Made by a program: the position numbers and the translations under genes
Shown here: positions 34,671 to 43,494 of the stretch, one piece after another
Position numbering within the stretch: the first letter of the stretch is position 1
Layout of the letters: the number at the start of each line of letters is the position of its first letter
Assembly (NCBI GenBank): GCA_023412475.1
Contig: JAEYNR010000041.1
Span: forward strand, 1 to 64,000
Direction: 5' to 3'
From: Fibrobacterota bacterium
GTDB taxonomy: Bacteria > Fibrobacterota > Chitinivibrionia > Chitinivibrionales > Chitinispirillaceae
DNA length: 64,000 bases
The notes under the pieces: model-generated
Databases searched by the model: none
Seen by the model: the letters and a program-made list of their open reading frames with translations, nothing else
Told to the model about the DNA's origin: nothing

Positions 34671-34970
34671 TCATAAAGGGTATAAAAAAGTGGAGAAATG
34701 AGAAGTCTGCAAAGAAAAGCACGAACCAGATAATTCATTTCTTTTTCTGCCAATTAACTCAGGTTGTAGAATAATATTGCTCTTTTTGGTCCTGTTCATT
34801 TTCTTCAGTTCGATATTCAAAATTTCTTCTCCTTGTGAATCCATGGAATCCACCGCCATTATTACGATACCGCGTCTTACGCTTCGCGGCTGGTGGCAGA
34901 TCCTGGGATAGAGGACAGGTTGAGGTTTTTCATCCTGAATGTTTCCAATAACTTTCACTTGAATATCCAA
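34671..34970 (-). CDS. Doubtful ORF after the SpoIIE phosphatase gene
   Basis: 99 residues from a TTG at 34970. The frame is open upstream almost to the phosphatase stop, so it could be longer with another rare start. Its first part (VKVIGNIQDEKPQPVLYPRI; IVIMAVDSMDSQGEEILNIEL) reads like a real small domain. The C-terminal third looks like random sequence. It may be the end of the hydrogenase-sensor operon or a decayed gene. No family recognised and no good ribosome-binding site. Confidence 0.3.
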   Translation of the reverse strand: MDIQVKVIGNIQDEKPQPVLYPRICHQPRSVRRGIVIMAVDSMDSQGEEILNIELKKMNRTKKSNIILQPELIGRKRNELSGSCFSLQTSHFSTFLYPL

Positions 34971-35016
34971 AAATTCGCTTTCTGCTTTTTTCAGATCCTT
35001 TTCTCTACAGCTTCTC

Positions 35017-36186
35017 TCAAGTATACCTTATAAACACCGATTTCAAGTATCTCTGCTCAAGTGTGGCTGCAAGTCTTCTTACCACCGACTGACGAAGCTC
35101 GATATTCTGGCTTAAATGAATCTGGTTTGCCTGATTAAGACGGGTTCCTACCATAAAGGTTATCTCATCACTTTCCAGCAGAACCTCCGCTAACTGAACT
35201 GCAGCATTGAAAGTCTCCGGTATGGTTGCATTGTCCAGATATTCCAACGTTTTAGTCATAGTTATGATTCCCTCAGTAACCAGATCAACTCCATCCATAA
35301 TTGAATGAGGAGGGATTTCGGGGTGAAGGTTTCTAAGATCAACAGAAACACTTTTTTCCAGTTCACGTCCTATAATCTTGGCCGTTGTTCCGCCACAGAT
35401 TACTCTTTTTCCATCAAAGGAATTAAACACAGCAGCAAGCTGTTTGTCATTTTCCTGATCCACAGGAGCTCCGGTTACTACCAGAATTTTTCTTGGAGCT
35501 CGAAAATAGATAACCCCACATGTTGTATCATCGCCACTTTGCCACCCATCGTTTTCCTGAGCCTTATTAACCAGTGTTTTAGCCAGATTTCTGGCCGAAA
35601 CAAATGGACTTTCCTCTATCTGATTAAGAACAGTTGAGTTTACTCCATCGGTGCCCCAGCCAAAAGGGGTAGAATGTTTCCCCATACCCGATTGATTTAA
35701 ACCATCGGAAAAAAAGATGATACGGTCATTTTTTTGCGCCCGAAATTTCGAGATCAACAGAGTGGATTTTCTTTCATGCTCGATGGTGATTTCCTTTTTA
35801 TCTACCGGGATAATGAGTCCATCACGCAGCAGAATAAAAGGAGGATTGTCGTGCTCTACAATATTAACGCTCAAATCGGGGTAGATGTCCAGAATTGTAA
35901 AAGTGGCGTAGCTGATTCTTCTTTCCTTGCATACAGGAAGAGTTTTCATGATTACAGAAGCGGCCTTTTCGATGTCCATGTGATTGGTGATGAATTTTAG
36001 GGCCATAGATGCAGTAAGAGTAGATAAGACACTGGCTTTTATGCCACTTCCCAGACCATCGGAGAGCACGGCCACTGTACGGCTCTCCTCCTTTATCCGT
36101 TGCGAGAGAAAGGTATCGCCAATCACCCTCTGACCAAATTTACTCTTTGATTCGGAACCGACTTCTACAAAAGGATTTCTGTTCAT
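35017..36186 (-). CDS. SpoIIE/PP2C-type serine phosphatase of the hydrogenase-sensor operon
   Basis: 389 residues. The PPM fold appears directly: VIGDTFLSQRI, the metal-binding AVLSDGLGSGIKAS, IVEHDNPPFILLRDG, DRIIFFSDGLNQSGMG and GDDTTCGVIYF. The last ~130 residues form a separate alpha/beta module (VICGGTTAKIIGRELEKSVSVDL) followed by a helix. It starts three bases after the hydrogenase-like gene stops, so the two are one operon. A SpoIIE-type phosphatase next to an [FeFe]-hydrogenase-PAS protein suggests that redox or hydrogen status is converted into dephosphorylation of a target such as an anti-sigma antagonist; target unknown. Confidence 0.8.
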   Translation of the reverse strand: MNRNPFVEVGSESKSKFGQRVIGDTFLSQRIKEESRTVAVLSDGLGSGIKASVLSTLTASMALKFITNHMDIEKAASVIMKTLPVCKERRISYATFTILDIYPDLSVNIVEHDNPPFILLRDGLIIPVDKKEITIEHERKSTLLISKFRAQKNDRIIFFSDGLNQSGMGKHSTPFGWGTDGVNSTVLNQIEESPFVSARNLAKTLVNKAQENDGWQSGDDTTCGVIYFRAPRKILVVTGAPVDQENDKQLAAVFNSFDGKRVICGGTTAKIIGRELEKSVSVDLRNLHPEIPPHSIMDGVDLVTEGIITMTKTLEYLDNATIPETFNAAVQLAEVLLESDEITFMVGTRLNQANQIHLSQNIELRQSVVRRLAATLEQRYLKSVFIRYT

Positions 36187-36188
36187 GT

Positions 36189-37910
36189 TTATTCTACAGT
36201 ATCAATATCACCTGAAAAAGATTGAATGATGGAGGTGAGGACGGTCTCGGATTCAGAAGCATTTTCACCCAGCAGGTACGCGATTTTCTGAACCATGCTG
36301 AGGTTTTTGTTGATAATTTCCTGGGATCTTCGAATGATTTGTTCCTTTTGGATAGATGGAGCGGTAATGTCGGCAAAGACTCCACCCACTACGGTGTGTG
36401 GTTCTACCGTGAAAATGGACCCATTGAAGATACGGTTTCCAACACGGATATCTTTCTGGATTATATCATCAGCATATTGCAATACATGGGTAAAAAGGCC
36501 ATGAAAAGGGGCGATCTTTTCCAGAGACGCTCCTTCCATACCGGGGTTGGAATCGAAAACGGTTTCAATATCTGCTCCAAAGAGTTTGGCAAAGTTCTTG
36601 TTCATTTCGATGACTTTGAGGTGCTCATCTACTATGATTACTCCTGAGGGCATAGTACGAAGCAGTCCGCTTGCTTTGTTCTGAGCCAGTTTTCTCATAT
36701 AAGTAACACACATTGTTTTCTCGGCCTTACCGATCAGGAGTGCATGGGCAAAATCTCTGCAGCTATCGTAGCCACATCCCCCACAGTTGAGCTCGTCATG
36801 TGATTGTATTTTACCGATTTGCCGCAGAGCTTTAGCGATTTCCTGCGCATCGAATACTTTATGTTCGATAGCTGCATCCGATGGGAAGTCGTTAATAGGA
36901 AAAGTGGGAGATCTGGGAATCTTTTTGCGGGGATAATGGGAATAATCGATAACTTTATACCGTTTTAAGGCAGTGGAATTGCGGTTCTGAGCCTGGGGGC
37001 CATTCAAACAACCTCCTTCGCAGGCAAGAGCCTCGATAAAAACATTTTGTTCAAGGGTCAAATCATCAAGTCCATCAAGGGCACTCATTATATTTTTCAA
37101 ACCGGAAAAGGACATAAAACAGGAATCATGAACAGAGCAGTTGGCTTTTATTGTAGCAGCCATACCTCCATCCATTGGATACAAACTACCCTCTTCGGCG
37201 GTACCGGGGACGAAGCGATCGGTTTCAACAGGAGTAATAGATGCCGGATCGATATTTTTTTTCTCCAGCCACTTCCTGAGATCTGAGAAGGTTATAGCTG
37301 CATCGATCAGATGAGGGTGGCTGTCGGCTTCTCTTTTTTTGGCGATACAGGGGCCTATAAAAACGATGCCTATATCGTTGCCAAATTTTTTATGCAATAA
37401 TTTGCTATGACTGAGCATTGGCGAAAGGAGGGCGGTAATGGATGGGGTGAAATGTGGAAGATAACGGGTGATAAGATCTACTACTACAGGGCAGGCAGAA
37501 GAGATAAAGATTTTACCGTTCTGGAGTTTAAGCTGTTGGGCTACATGGGCGGATACCTGCTGAGCGCCCAGAGCGGTTTCTGAAACTGCGTAAAAGCCCA
37601 GAGATTTGAGAGCTGCGATAAGTTGCGCTGGTTTCCATGAGCTGAATTCACTGATAAAGGATGGAGCCAGGGAGACGAGCACCTTTTTTTCCGAACTCAG
37701 CAAAGACTCAACTTTCTCCATTTCATCGCGAACTTTCTTAGCATTAGCCGGACATACATCAACACAATGTCCGCACAAAAGACACATCTCAGGAATTACT
37801 GCAGCAGCACCATTTTGGATCTTAATGGCTTTGACCGGGCACTCCCGGATGCATTTATAGCAATCCTGACATTGAGCCTTTTCGGTATAGATGGGATTGA
37901 GATTGTTCAT
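36189..37910 (-). CDS. Putative sensory [FeFe]-hydrogenase (HydS-like) with PAS domain
   Basis: 573 residues. Two 4Fe-4S ferredoxin motifs (Cys14/17/20/24 and 43/46/49/53) precede the H-cluster domain. Motif L1 reads SSACP (Cys140), L2 GPCIAKKRE (Cys188) and L3 ACEGGCLNG (Cys297, Cys301), so all four ligand cysteines are kept. In L1, the residue before the ligand is Ala instead of the proton-relay Cys of catalytic enzymes (TSCCP). This change is known in sensory HydS proteins. Then comes a CGGCGYDSC ... C cluster (376-401) and a PAS domain (~415-520). It most likely senses H2 or redox state. It overlaps the 2Fe-2S gene by four bases. Confidence 0.85.
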   Translation of the reverse strand: MNNLNPIYTEKAQCQDCYKCIRECPVKAIKIQNGAAAVIPEMCLLCGHCVDVCPANAKKVRDEMEKVESLLSSEKKVLVSLAPSFISEFSSWKPAQLIAALKSLGFYAVSETALGAQQVSAHVAQQLKLQNGKIFISSACPVVVDLITRYLPHFTPSITALLSPMLSHSKLLHKKFGNDIGIVFIGPCIAKKREADSHPHLIDAAITFSDLRKWLEKKNIDPASITPVETDRFVPGTAEEGSLYPMDGGMAATIKANCSVHDSCFMSFSGLKNIMSALDGLDDLTLEQNVFIEALACEGGCLNGPQAQNRNSTALKRYKVIDYSHYPRKKIPRSPTFPINDFPSDAAIEHKVFDAQEIAKALRQIGKIQSHDELNCGGCGYDSCRDFAHALLIGKAEKTMCVTYMRKLAQNKASGLLRTMPSGVIIVDEHLKVIEMNKNFAKLFGADIETVFDSNPGMEGASLEKIAPFHGLFTHVLQYADDIIQKDIRVGNRIFNGSIFTVEPHTVVGGVFADITAPSIQKEQIIRRSQEIINKNLSMVQKIAYLLGENASESETVLTSIIQSFSGDIDTVE

Positions 37911-38179
37911 AAGCGGGTTTCCAGAGGACTAAGGAGATGTTTACTGAGAATTTCATTCAGAGATTTCGAGCAAAGATGAAGATACAGAGTGCCATCGACA
38001 ATGATAGTTGGACCATCGATACAGTGTCCCTGACAGAGGCTGCCTTTGATTTCTACAGAATCCGTAAGTTGGTTTTTCTGGATAAAGTCCTGAATCTGAG
38101 CCAGGAGTGAAGAATTACCATTGGCAAAACAGGAGCTGCCAAGACACAATGAGACAGAGTGCTTTATAGATTTGTTCAT
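37907..38179 (-). CDS. Thioredoxin-like [2Fe-2S] ferredoxin (NuoE/HydC-like)
   Basis: 90 residues, a single thioredoxin-fold 2Fe-2S domain. The four ligands appear as CLGSSC at the start (Cys12, Cys17) and CQGHC (about residues 49-53), followed by GPTIIVDGTLY. Such proteins shuttle electrons to hydrogenases or NADH dehydrogenase-type subunits. Here it is the first gene of the sensor operon, overlapping the hydrogenase-like gene. It probably supplies or receives electrons from the H-cluster sensor. The promoter should lie in 38180-38444. Confidence 0.8.
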   Translation of the reverse strand: MNKSIKHSVSLCLGSSCFANGNSSLLAQIQDFIQKNQLTDSVEIKGSLCQGHCIDGPTIIVDGTLYLHLCSKSLNEILSKHLLSPLETRL

Positions 38180-38444
38180 TAATTTCCATACCGAAGAAAG
38201 TTAAAAGAGTACGAGTAGAATAAAAATACATTTTATAAGCCTTTTTGAGTATAAGCACATTGCAGTGTAAAACCAACAAAAAAGAGAAAGGCCGTAATGG
38301 GTAATCTGTTCAAAGTGGGGGAAGTGGTTGATTAATTGCAGGAATTTTCTAAATAGTGTCACTAAGAAAAATTCCTTTTTTGGGACATGCTGGCAGTCAG
38401 TTTTGCATATAGCAGCATATGGATAGGGGAAGATTGCTCTTTTT

Positions 38445-39329
38445 ATGGTTCATCTGGGTTATGTTGGAATAAACACTCTCTTGCCGACTGCCAGCAAAAC
38501 GTTTCGTCTGGCCAATTATTCTCAAGTGCGAATGTTAGAGACCGGCAGGAAAAATCTCTATGCTCTCAGAGTGATACTTCAATGGAATGTAGAGCATAAG
38601 GTAAAAATATTCCGGATCACTTCAGGGCTTATACCATTTGGTTCTCACAGCATCAATTCAGGAATCTGGAAAAAGGAATTGAAAGAGGAGCTTCGGGAGA
38701 TTGGAGATTTCATACGCAGGAACTTTCTTCGGGTATCGATGCATCCGGGGCAGTACACCGTTATTAACACACCCAACAGTGAATTTTATGAGCGAAGCCT
38801 GAAGGATCTGCAGTATCATTGTGCGGTTCTGGATTTGATGGAGCTCGATGGTTCTCATAAGGTTGTGATTCATGGAGGTGGCACATATCAGAACAGACAA
38901 CACTCAACCACAGTACTTCTGCAGCGTCTGGAAGGGATGAGCGAACCCATAAGAATGCGCTTAGTCATAGAGAATGATGAGCGCAATTTCAGTGCGGCTG
39001 ACATTTATGTTGTTTGTAAGAAGACGGGATACCCTGGTTTACTGGATGTTTTTCATCACCAGTGCTTTCCCAGTTTTCAAAATTTGGGAATAAAGGAAAT
39101 TATTGAACAGTTCAGAGAGACCTGGCCAGATTCGCAACGCCAAAAGATTCATTATTCCAATCAAGCGCCAGAAAAACACCGGGGAGCTCATTCGGAGGGA
39201 ATTGATCTGGAGCAGTTTTCCCGGTTTTATGAAAAGGTGCAGGATATGGAGCTGGATATTATGCTTGAAACCAAAGACAAGCAGCAGTCTGTGCTGAAGA
39301 TACGCAAGAGTTTTCCGGAGATATTATGA
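38445..39329 (+). CDS. uvsE: UV damage endonuclease (UvsE/UVDE)
   Basis: 294 residues with a TIM-barrel related to AP endonuclease 2. Recognisable blocks are MVHLGYVGIN, SMHPGQYTVINTP, VIHGGGTY, RLVIENDERNFS, DVFHHQC and IMLETKDKQ; the conserved His, Glu and Asp residues bind the Mn cluster. It nicks DNA 5' to UV photoproducts, giving a repair route independent of UvrABC. Its stop overlaps the start of a DHH-family phosphoesterase (ATGA), so the two are coupled. The genome also carries UvrC. Confidence 0.88.
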   Translation: MVHLGYVGINTLLPTASKTFRLANYSQVRMLETGRKNLYALRVILQWNVEHKVKIFRITSGLIPFGSHSINSGIWKKELKEELREIGDFIRRNFLRVSMHPGQYTVINTPNSEFYERSLKDLQYHCAVLDLMELDGSHKVVIHGGGTYQNRQHSTTVLLQRLEGMSEPIRMRLVIENDERNFSAADIYVVCKKTGYPGLLDVFHHQCFPSFQNLGIKEIIEQFRETWPDSQRQKIHYSNQAPEKHRGAHSEGIDLEQFSRFYEKVQDMELDIMLETKDKQQSVLKIRKSFPEIL

Positions 39330-40357
39330 TAAAGGATACAGAAAAAGAGGCAGAAAGCTTTCTCAGGGATATTGCTTTAGCTTCTAAAGTGACTCTGCTC
39401 TATCATGGTGATGGCGATGGGGTGTGTTCGGCAGTGATGATTTATAAGTGTCTTCAAAGAAGGGGCCACTCTGATATCATCCCATTGCCTTTGGAAAGAG
39501 GAGAGAATCCATTTTCAAAAAGTACGACTGAAAAGATCAGCCGTTTTATCACGGATTTTTTAATCGTGCTTGATTCGGGCAGCAGGAGTGGGACATTTCA
39601 TAACATCCGATCCCTTATTATAGATCATCATGTCCCGGATAAAGCTCCAGAAGTGGAGGTGTTTTTCAACACCTTTGAGGACAAAACCAACAGGATTACC
39701 AGCGAAGCGGTATTTGATCTGGTCAAGAGGATAATTCCGGAAGATGATCTTCAGTGGTACTCATTAACCGGAGCAGCGGCTGATGCAGGGGTGTCAAAAG
39801 CCTTCCGCCGTTATACCTGGGGAGAGAGGAAATATAGAAGCAAAGAGATTCAGGAGTGTGTTTCATTGATAAATGCCTCACGTCGTCACTGCAGTTTCAG
39901 AATAGCCGAAGTGTTTGGTTTGTTGGTCCGTTCGAATTCACCGGCAGTATTTATTGAAGTGGCAAAGGAAGCGGGAATAGATAAGTTAAGAGAGGAAGTG
40001 AAGCTGGAATTGAGAAAAAATCTAAAAATTGCACCGGTGTTCAGTAGTTTTTTTGCTCTGTTCCATCTTAATAGTCCTCATCAGATTCATCCTTTAATAG
40101 CGGGTATCTGGAGTTCAAAGTTGAGACGATATGTGGTGATTGCTGCAAACTGGGGGTATTTACCTGGGAAGGTGAGTTTCAGTATGAGAACGGAATCGGA
40201 CAAAGATTTATTGGTTCTTTTAAAAAAATATAGAAAAGCTGGAGAGGAGATCGGTTTTGGACATAGCAAGGCTACTGGTGGAATAGTAAAAGAGGAGGTG
40301 TTCAGGGATTTTCTGAGGCGACTGGGCTTTGAAGGAGTCTCTATGGCACAGAAATAG
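39326..40357 (+). CDS. DHH-family phosphoesterase (RecJ/NrnA-like)
   Basis: 343 residues. Motif I is present as YHGDGDGVCSAVM and the DHH motif as IIDHHVPD, with VLDSGSR between them. A DHHA1-like C-terminal part is suggested by KATGGIVKEEV. The family includes 5'-3' exonucleases, nanoRNases and cyclic-dinucleotide phosphodiesterases. Length is closer to NrnA than RecJ. Four-base overlap with the UV endonuclease gene suggests it processes the nicked product during photoproduct repair; this link is inference. Confidence 0.75.
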   Translation: MIKDTEKEAESFLRDIALASKVTLLYHGDGDGVCSAVMIYKCLQRRGHSDIIPLPLERGENPFSKSTTEKISRFITDFLIVLDSGSRSGTFHNIRSLIIDHHVPDKAPEVEVFFNTFEDKTNRITSEAVFDLVKRIIPEDDLQWYSLTGAAADAGVSKAFRRYTWGERKYRSKEIQECVSLINASRRHCSFRIAEVFGLLVRSNSPAVFIEVAKEAGIDKLREEVKLELRKNLKIAPVFSSFFALFHLNSPHQIHPLIAGIWSSKLRRYVVIAANWGYLPGKVSFSMRTESDKDLLVLLKKYRKAGEEIGFGHSKATGGIVKEEVFRDFLRRLGFEGVSMAQK

Positions 40358-40419
40358 CTCTCTTCCACCTTACAAATTTGGCTGTGCAGAGTAAAACCGG
40401 GAGTGGAAGGGGGACAGAA

Positions 40420-41037
40420 ATGAACATGCTTATTCTTTATTATTCGATGTACGGGCATACCTTTAGTCTTTGCGATTCAGCGGCAGAAGGGGCAAGGCAG
40501 GTTCCTGGTACAGTAGTAACTATGCGCAGGGTTCCGGAGACTTTGCCACAGGAGCTGCTGGAGAAGTTAGGTGCAGTTGAAGCTGCCAGGAGTTTCAGGC
40601 AGGATCCGGTAGCCGATGTTACTGAACTGGCCGATTATGATGGGGTTATTTTTGGATCTCCAACCCGTTTTGGAAACATGTGCGGACAGATGCGTTCCTT
40701 TTTGGATGGATCGGGATCATTATGGGCCAGCAATGCTTTGGTGGGGAAAGTGGCCAGTGTTATGACTTCTTCTGGAACACAGCATGGGGGTCAGGAGTCT
40801 ACTATTCTCACTTTCATTCCTACGCTTCTTCATTTGGGATACGTATATGTGGGACTTCCCTATTCTTTTACCGGTCAGAACCGCACCGATGAGATAAGTG
40901 GGTGCTCTCCTTATGGGGCTTCAACGGTGGCTGGATCCAGCAATGAGCGTAAGCTTACCTCAAACGAACTGGAGGGCGCGCGTTTTCAGGGTAGACATGT
41001 AGCAATGATAGGATCCAGGCTCGCCAAAGCGGGCTGA
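40420..41037 (+). CDS. wrbA: NAD(P)H:quinone oxidoreductase, WrbA type
   Basis: 205 residues from the ATG at 40420, preceded by GGAAGGGGGACAG. A 14-residue in-frame upstream extension is unlikely. The flavodoxin-like fold begins MNMLILYYSMYGHTF, the FMN phosphate loop. GVIFGSPTRFGNMCGQMRSFLD, SSGTQHGGQESTI and GCSPYGASTVAG are hallmark WrbA segments that bind FMN and form the tetramer. It reduces quinones with two electrons and limits redox cycling. It follows the DHH gene with a 62-base gap and may be co-transcribed. Confidence 0.9.
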   Translation: MNMLILYYSMYGHTFSLCDSAAEGARQVPGTVVTMRRVPETLPQELLEKLGAVEAARSFRQDPVADVTELADYDGVIFGSPTRFGNMCGQMRSFLDGSGSLWASNALVGKVASVMTSSGTQHGGQESTILTFIPTLLHLGYVYVGLPYSFTGQNRTDEISGCSPYGASTVAGSSNERKLTSNELEGARFQGRHVAMIGSRLAKAG

Positions 41038-41186
41038 ACAATAATTCTAAAAAAAGAGCAATATGGGAAGATTCCTTTTCATATTTTCACCTCTGGATAT
41101 AATCGTGGTAAAGAAACAGGCATGATTGTTGTAGCTTAGTCATGCTGTAAGGATGTTAGTTTTTTTGCAATAGGGAGGCTGTCAGG

Positions 41187-41702
41187 ATGTATTCGTATAA
41201 CCTGTTGGTATCATACAGGTTCAATGAGTTTCAGCAGGCCAGAGATGAAGTTGTAAATTTACTGGCAGAGATGGGGGACCCGGATCCTGTTGTGCAGAAA
41301 ACTGAAGTAAAAGGAATAATTGGGGTAAAGACGTTTATCCACTCCCGTGAGGTTATTTCCAGAGTTCGTGAGTATTTCCATCAGGATGCGCAAAAAGTTC
41401 AGCATGCGGTTAAATGGGTTCCGGTAGATATCTGGAGTAACTCCGAACTTGAAAATATGGTGGAGACGGTAAAGACATTAAAAGATCAAATAGATGAAAA
41501 TGAGACCTGGGCAATGGATCTGGAAAAAAGAAAATACCCGGCTCATCATGTTTATCAGATAGTTACCCGGCTGGCAGAACCATTCACTCAGAAGGTGGAT
41601 CTTAAGAAACCGGACAAATATTTAAGGGTCGATATTATCGGCGAGCAGGCTGGAATTTCTGTTTTAAAGCCGACTGATATTTTTTCGATAGCCAGAGGTT
41701 AA
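41187..41702 (+). CDS. THUMP-domain-like protein
   Basis: 171 residues. The fold pattern LLVSYRFNEFQQARDEVVNLLAEMGD ... GIIGVKTFIHSREVISRVREYF and the C-terminal LAEPFTQKVDLKKPDKYLRVDIIGEQAGISVL resemble the THUMP RNA-binding module of TAN1-like tRNA proteins. No methyltransferase, thiouridylase or acetyltransferase domain is attached. It may bring a partner enzyme to tRNA. AGGGAGGCTGTCAGG precedes the ATG. Functional assignment is tentative. Confidence 0.65.
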   Translation: MYSYNLLVSYRFNEFQQARDEVVNLLAEMGDPDPVVQKTEVKGIIGVKTFIHSREVISRVREYFHQDAQKVQHAVKWVPVDIWSNSELENMVETVKTLKDQIDENETWAMDLEKRKYPAHHVYQIVTRLAEPFTQKVDLKKPDKYLRVDIIGEQAGISVLKPTDIFSIARG

Positions 41703-42016
41703 GACCGGATTTGAAATAATGAATTTAAAAATTAAGAATAACCGGAAACGGATAAGGATAGCTGAATAGAAGTCCGTACAGACGTACGGCCGAAAGTCTC
41801 CACAATGTGGGTGCTTTCACTCATTTTTTCACCCATCTCAGATCTTCTGCATATCGAAATTCTTCATCCTTTATTCATCACAGTTCACTTTTTTACCTGT
41901 GTTTTCTTGCCCTCTTCACACCAAATATCTATCCATTTACTCTTCTTATTGAGTGGCATGTTTTATGCATAAAACTCGATTGGGGCAACCTATTCTTTTT
42001 AAAAGAGGAGTATTAA
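41703..42016. other. Intergenic region with small hairpins
   Basis: No gene seen. CCGTACAGACGTACGG at about 41772-41789 is a short palindrome, and CCACAATGTGG lies just after it, so a structured leader of the dehydrogenase gene is conceivable. AAGAGGAGTATTAA precedes the dehydrogenase ATG. Confidence 0.35.
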
Positions 42017-43231
42017 ATGAAAGCGGTAGTATATAAAGGAATTGGTGATATCTCTGTTTCCGATGTTCCGGATCCAAAGATCCAGGATCCCACCGATGCG
42101 ATCATTCGTATAACAGCCAGTGCTATTTGCGGTACAGATCTTCATATGATTAGAGGCAGTATGGGGCCTATGAAGCAGGGAATCATTCTGGGGCACGAGG
42201 CAGTAGGTATTGTTGAGCAGGTGGGAAAAGGGGTGAGAAATCTAAAGGAGGGTGATCGGGTGGTCATTCCTTCGACGATTAGTTGCGGCTATTGTTCCTA
42301 TTGCCGGGCGGGGTATTTTTCTCAGTGTGATAATGCCAATCCTAATGGTGCAAGGGCAGGGACTGCATTTTTTGGAGGACCGCAGGACAGTGGCTCTTTT
42401 GATGGTTTACAGGCTGAGAAGGCACGGATTCCCTATGCCAATGTGGGACCGGTAAAAATTCCTGATTCGGTAACCGATGATCAGGCGCTGATGCTTTCGG
42501 ATATTTTCCCTACCGGATATTTTGGAGCTGAGCTGGCCGAGATTACCCCGGGGGATACAGTGGCGGTTTTTGGCTGCGGACCTGTGGGGCTTTTTGCTAT
42601 TGCCAGTGCTAAACTAATGGGTGCGGGCCGCATATTGGCGGTCGATTCTGTACCATCACGACTGGAGTTGGCAAGAAGCCAGGGAGCTGAGATAATCAAT
42701 TTTGAGCAGGAAGATCCTGTTGAAATCATACTGCAGCTAACTGGTGGAATCGGGGTGGACAGGGTTATCGATGCCGTGGGGGTGGATGCGGAGCGGGCAC
42801 ACAGCGGGCCTGCCAAAGAAAATTCGGATAAAATGGCTCCGCAGTTTAAAGATCAGCTAAAACAGGTCGCACCCGATGCTGACCTTAATGCAAGGAGCTG
42901 GAAACCCGGCGATGCTCCATCGCAGGCGCTTATCTGGGAGCTGGAGTCTATTGATAAAGCTGGAACTCTGGCTATTATTGGGGTTTACCCTGAGACTGTT
43001 CAGTTTTTTCCTCTAGGCCAAGCTATGAATAAGAATCTAACTCTGAAAATGGGAAACTGTAATCATCGCCGCTATATCCCCATGCTTTTAAAAATGGTGG
43101 CCAGTGGTGCTTTAGATCCTCTAAAAATACTGACTCAGGTCAAACCCATAAGCTCAGTTTATGAAGCTTACAAAGAATTTGATGCCCGCAGTGAAGGCTG
43201 GGTAAAAGTAGAGATCGTGCCAGGCTTATGA
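42017..43231 (+). CDS. Zinc-dependent alcohol dehydrogenase (formaldehyde-dehydrogenase-like)
   Basis: 404 residues of the MDR superfamily. Catalytic zinc ligands sit in AICGTDLHMIRG and ILGHEAVG. Structural zinc cysteines appear in ISCGYCSYCRAGYFSQC. The Rossmann motif is AVFGCGPVGLFAIASAK with Asp in ILAVDS favouring NAD. A C-terminal insertion (AHSGPAKENSDKMAPQFKD) and GVYPE give it the long form seen in glutathione-independent formaldehyde dehydrogenases and relatives. Substrate is unknown. The gene stands alone. Confidence 0.82.
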   Translation: MKAVVYKGIGDISVSDVPDPKIQDPTDAIIRITASAICGTDLHMIRGSMGPMKQGIILGHEAVGIVEQVGKGVRNLKEGDRVVIPSTISCGYCSYCRAGYFSQCDNANPNGARAGTAFFGGPQDSGSFDGLQAEKARIPYANVGPVKIPDSVTDDQALMLSDIFPTGYFGAELAEITPGDTVAVFGCGPVGLFAIASAKLMGAGRILAVDSVPSRLELARSQGAEIINFEQEDPVEIILQLTGGIGVDRVIDAVGVDAERAHSGPAKENSDKMAPQFKDQLKQVAPDADLNARSWKPGDAPSQALIWELESIDKAGTLAIIGVYPETVQFFPLGQAMNKNLTLKMGNCNHRRYIPMLLKMVASGALDPLKILTQVKPISSVYEAYKEFDARSEGWVKVEIVPGL

Positions 43232-43494
43232 AAGGTAGAAACCGGCATCAGTGAATGCCATTTCTTTAATCAAAAATCCGCAGTTGAATGCAGAGCGTAA
43301 GTGCAAACCACATCAACTGTGGTATTTAGGTTAAAAAATCTCTTACTTTTTCCTATAATATTTTTGACTTTTTCTTTTTAACCCGCAATAATGTTAAAAT
43401 GTCAGAACTTTTTCAGAAGTTCATCCTCTTTTATTTCTAATTTGATGCTATAATTTGAAAACATAATCAAACCCTCTATCAGTAAAGGTGCAGT

